This document shows positions 63,611 to 64,000 of a stretch of DNA of 64,000 nucleotides, piece after piece. Within the stretch, counting starts at the first letter, position 1; each line of letters begins with the position of its first letter. This DNA is from Streptomyces colonosanans. GTDB taxonomy: Bacteria > Actinomycetota > Actinomycetes > Streptomycetales > Streptomycetaceae. Where the stretch lies: positions 1 to 64,000 of the forward strand of contig NZ_MLYP01000013.1 in assembly GCF_001866645.1 (NCBI RefSeq), given 5' to 3'. Under the pieces are notes generated by a model that saw only the letters and a list, made by a program, of their open reading frames with translations, was not told the DNA's origin and did not search any database. Position numbers and translations under genes: made by a program.

Positions 63611-63978
63611 TGCTCACCGGATTCCAGCAGATCCCGCAGGACGCGCTCGTCATCCTCGCTCAGCTGGGCGACGAAGCGCGCCAGCACGGTGTGCCGGTCG
63701 CTGCCCCGGTCCAGTTCGGTGTGCATACGCCGGGCGGTGAGCCCGTGGGTGTCCTGGACGGGGAAGTAGGCGTACCCGCGGCCCTGGCGCCTGCGGTCGA
63801 CGACGCCCTTGTCGTACAACCGGGACAGGATCGTCGTCACCGTCGTACGGGCGAGGCCGGCTCCGAGGCTCAGCTGTACCTGGCCGGGGGTCTGAGGGGC
63901 GTCCGCGGCCCAGAGCGCGGCCATGACACTGGCTTCCAGTTCGCCCGCCGGTCGCCGCTCGTCCTTCACTTCGGTCAT
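63607..63978 (-). CDS. BlaI/MecI/CopY family transcriptional repressor
   Basis: A 123-residue winged-helix repressor. The DNA-binding domain is residues about 8-75 (LEASVMAALWAADAPQTPGQ, GLARTTVTTILSRLYDKGVV, VDRRRQGRGYAYFPV). The C-terminal dimerisation helix contains the cleavage region typical of the family. GAGGAAGG precedes the ATG. First gene of an operon with the M56 protease, which would inactivate it. Its operator would lie beyond the right edge or in the last 20 bases, where none is visible. Confidence 0.9.
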   Translation of the reverse strand: MTEVKDERRPAGELEASVMAALWAADAPQTPGQVQLSLGAGLARTTVTTILSRLYDKGVVDRRRQGRGYAYFPVQDTHGLTARRMHTELDRGSDRHTVLARFVAQLSEDDERVLRDLLESGEQ

Positions 63979-64000
63979 GGAACCTTCCTCACCCGGCCAT

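Noticed and set aside
1..64000. tRNA or rRNA genes and a secondary-metabolite gene cluster
   Set aside because: No tRNA-like cloverleaf or rRNA sequence was noticed by eye, and no polyketide, peptide synthetase or terpene genes occur. A tRNA could be missed without a covariance search.

Overview
The window is actinobacterial, almost certainly the chromosome of a Streptomyces. GC is very high throughout, GTG and TTG starts are common, and several genes belong to Streptomyces-typical families: a mycothiol-dependent formaldehyde dehydrogenase, a clpP3-clpP4-popR cluster with its operator, a streptophobe-type membrane protein, SpoIIE-type phosphatases and DUF4232 lipoproteins. Most of the window is ordinary accessory chromosome. 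One stretch (about 24.0-30.7 kb) is a degraded mobile island. No secondary-metabolite cluster, rRNA or tRNA was seen.

Layout. 0.3-9.8 kb: TetR regulator, membrane SpoIIE phosphatase, PLP dehydratase, aldo/keto reductase, a GH65 disaccharide phosphorylase translationally coupled to a beta-phosphoglucomutase-like HAD enzyme, and a P-loop kinase. 9.9-13.9 kb: a permease with a His-rich tail behind a CsoR/CstR-like operator, a MarR regulator, a chloramphenicol-type MFS exporter behind a short leader ORF and hairpin, and a 300-bp element with 28-bp terminal inverted repeats. 14-23 kb: Gfo/Idh/MocA oxidoreductase, L,D-transpeptidase, a two-component system divergent from a small His-Gly-rich secreted protein across four helically phased CTCAGC repeats, then a GT4 and GT2-TagF pair likely making a cell-wall polymer. 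23.3-24.0 kb: a frameshifted protein related to the maltokinase N-terminal cap.

24.0-30.7 kb is the mobile island. It holds an operon of three overlapping genes (zinc-ribbon recombinase, HTH protein, tyrosine integrase), a single-ORF segment between two imperfect 43-bp direct repeats, a broken integrase, an intact methionine aminopeptidase divergent from an XRE regulator, a serine-recombinase remnant, and a Ser/Thr kinase cut short at a deleted IS630.

31-38 kb carries a GT39 membrane glycosyltransferase, an SDR, a DUF4232 lipoprotein, an SDR pseudogene, and the pair mscR plus metallo-hydrolase for formaldehyde detoxification. 38.4-45.8 kb is a seven-gene molybdenum hydroxylase (cox-like) operon whose large subunit has the form II signature AYRGAGR, with maturation genes coxD, coxE, xdhC and coxG. 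45.9-52.3 kb: a multidomain SpoIIE phosphatase, a GC-rich tandem repeat, an epoxide hydrolase, then clpP3-clpP4 with tandem PopR boxes and convergent popR ending in Leu-Ala-Ala. ClpP4 lacks the catalytic histidine. 52.7-64 kb: two DinB proteins, streptophobe protein, Clp/Hsp100 ATPase, aldo/keto reductase, adenosine deaminase, VOC and GNAT proteins, and a BlaI-M56 sensor pair at the right edge.
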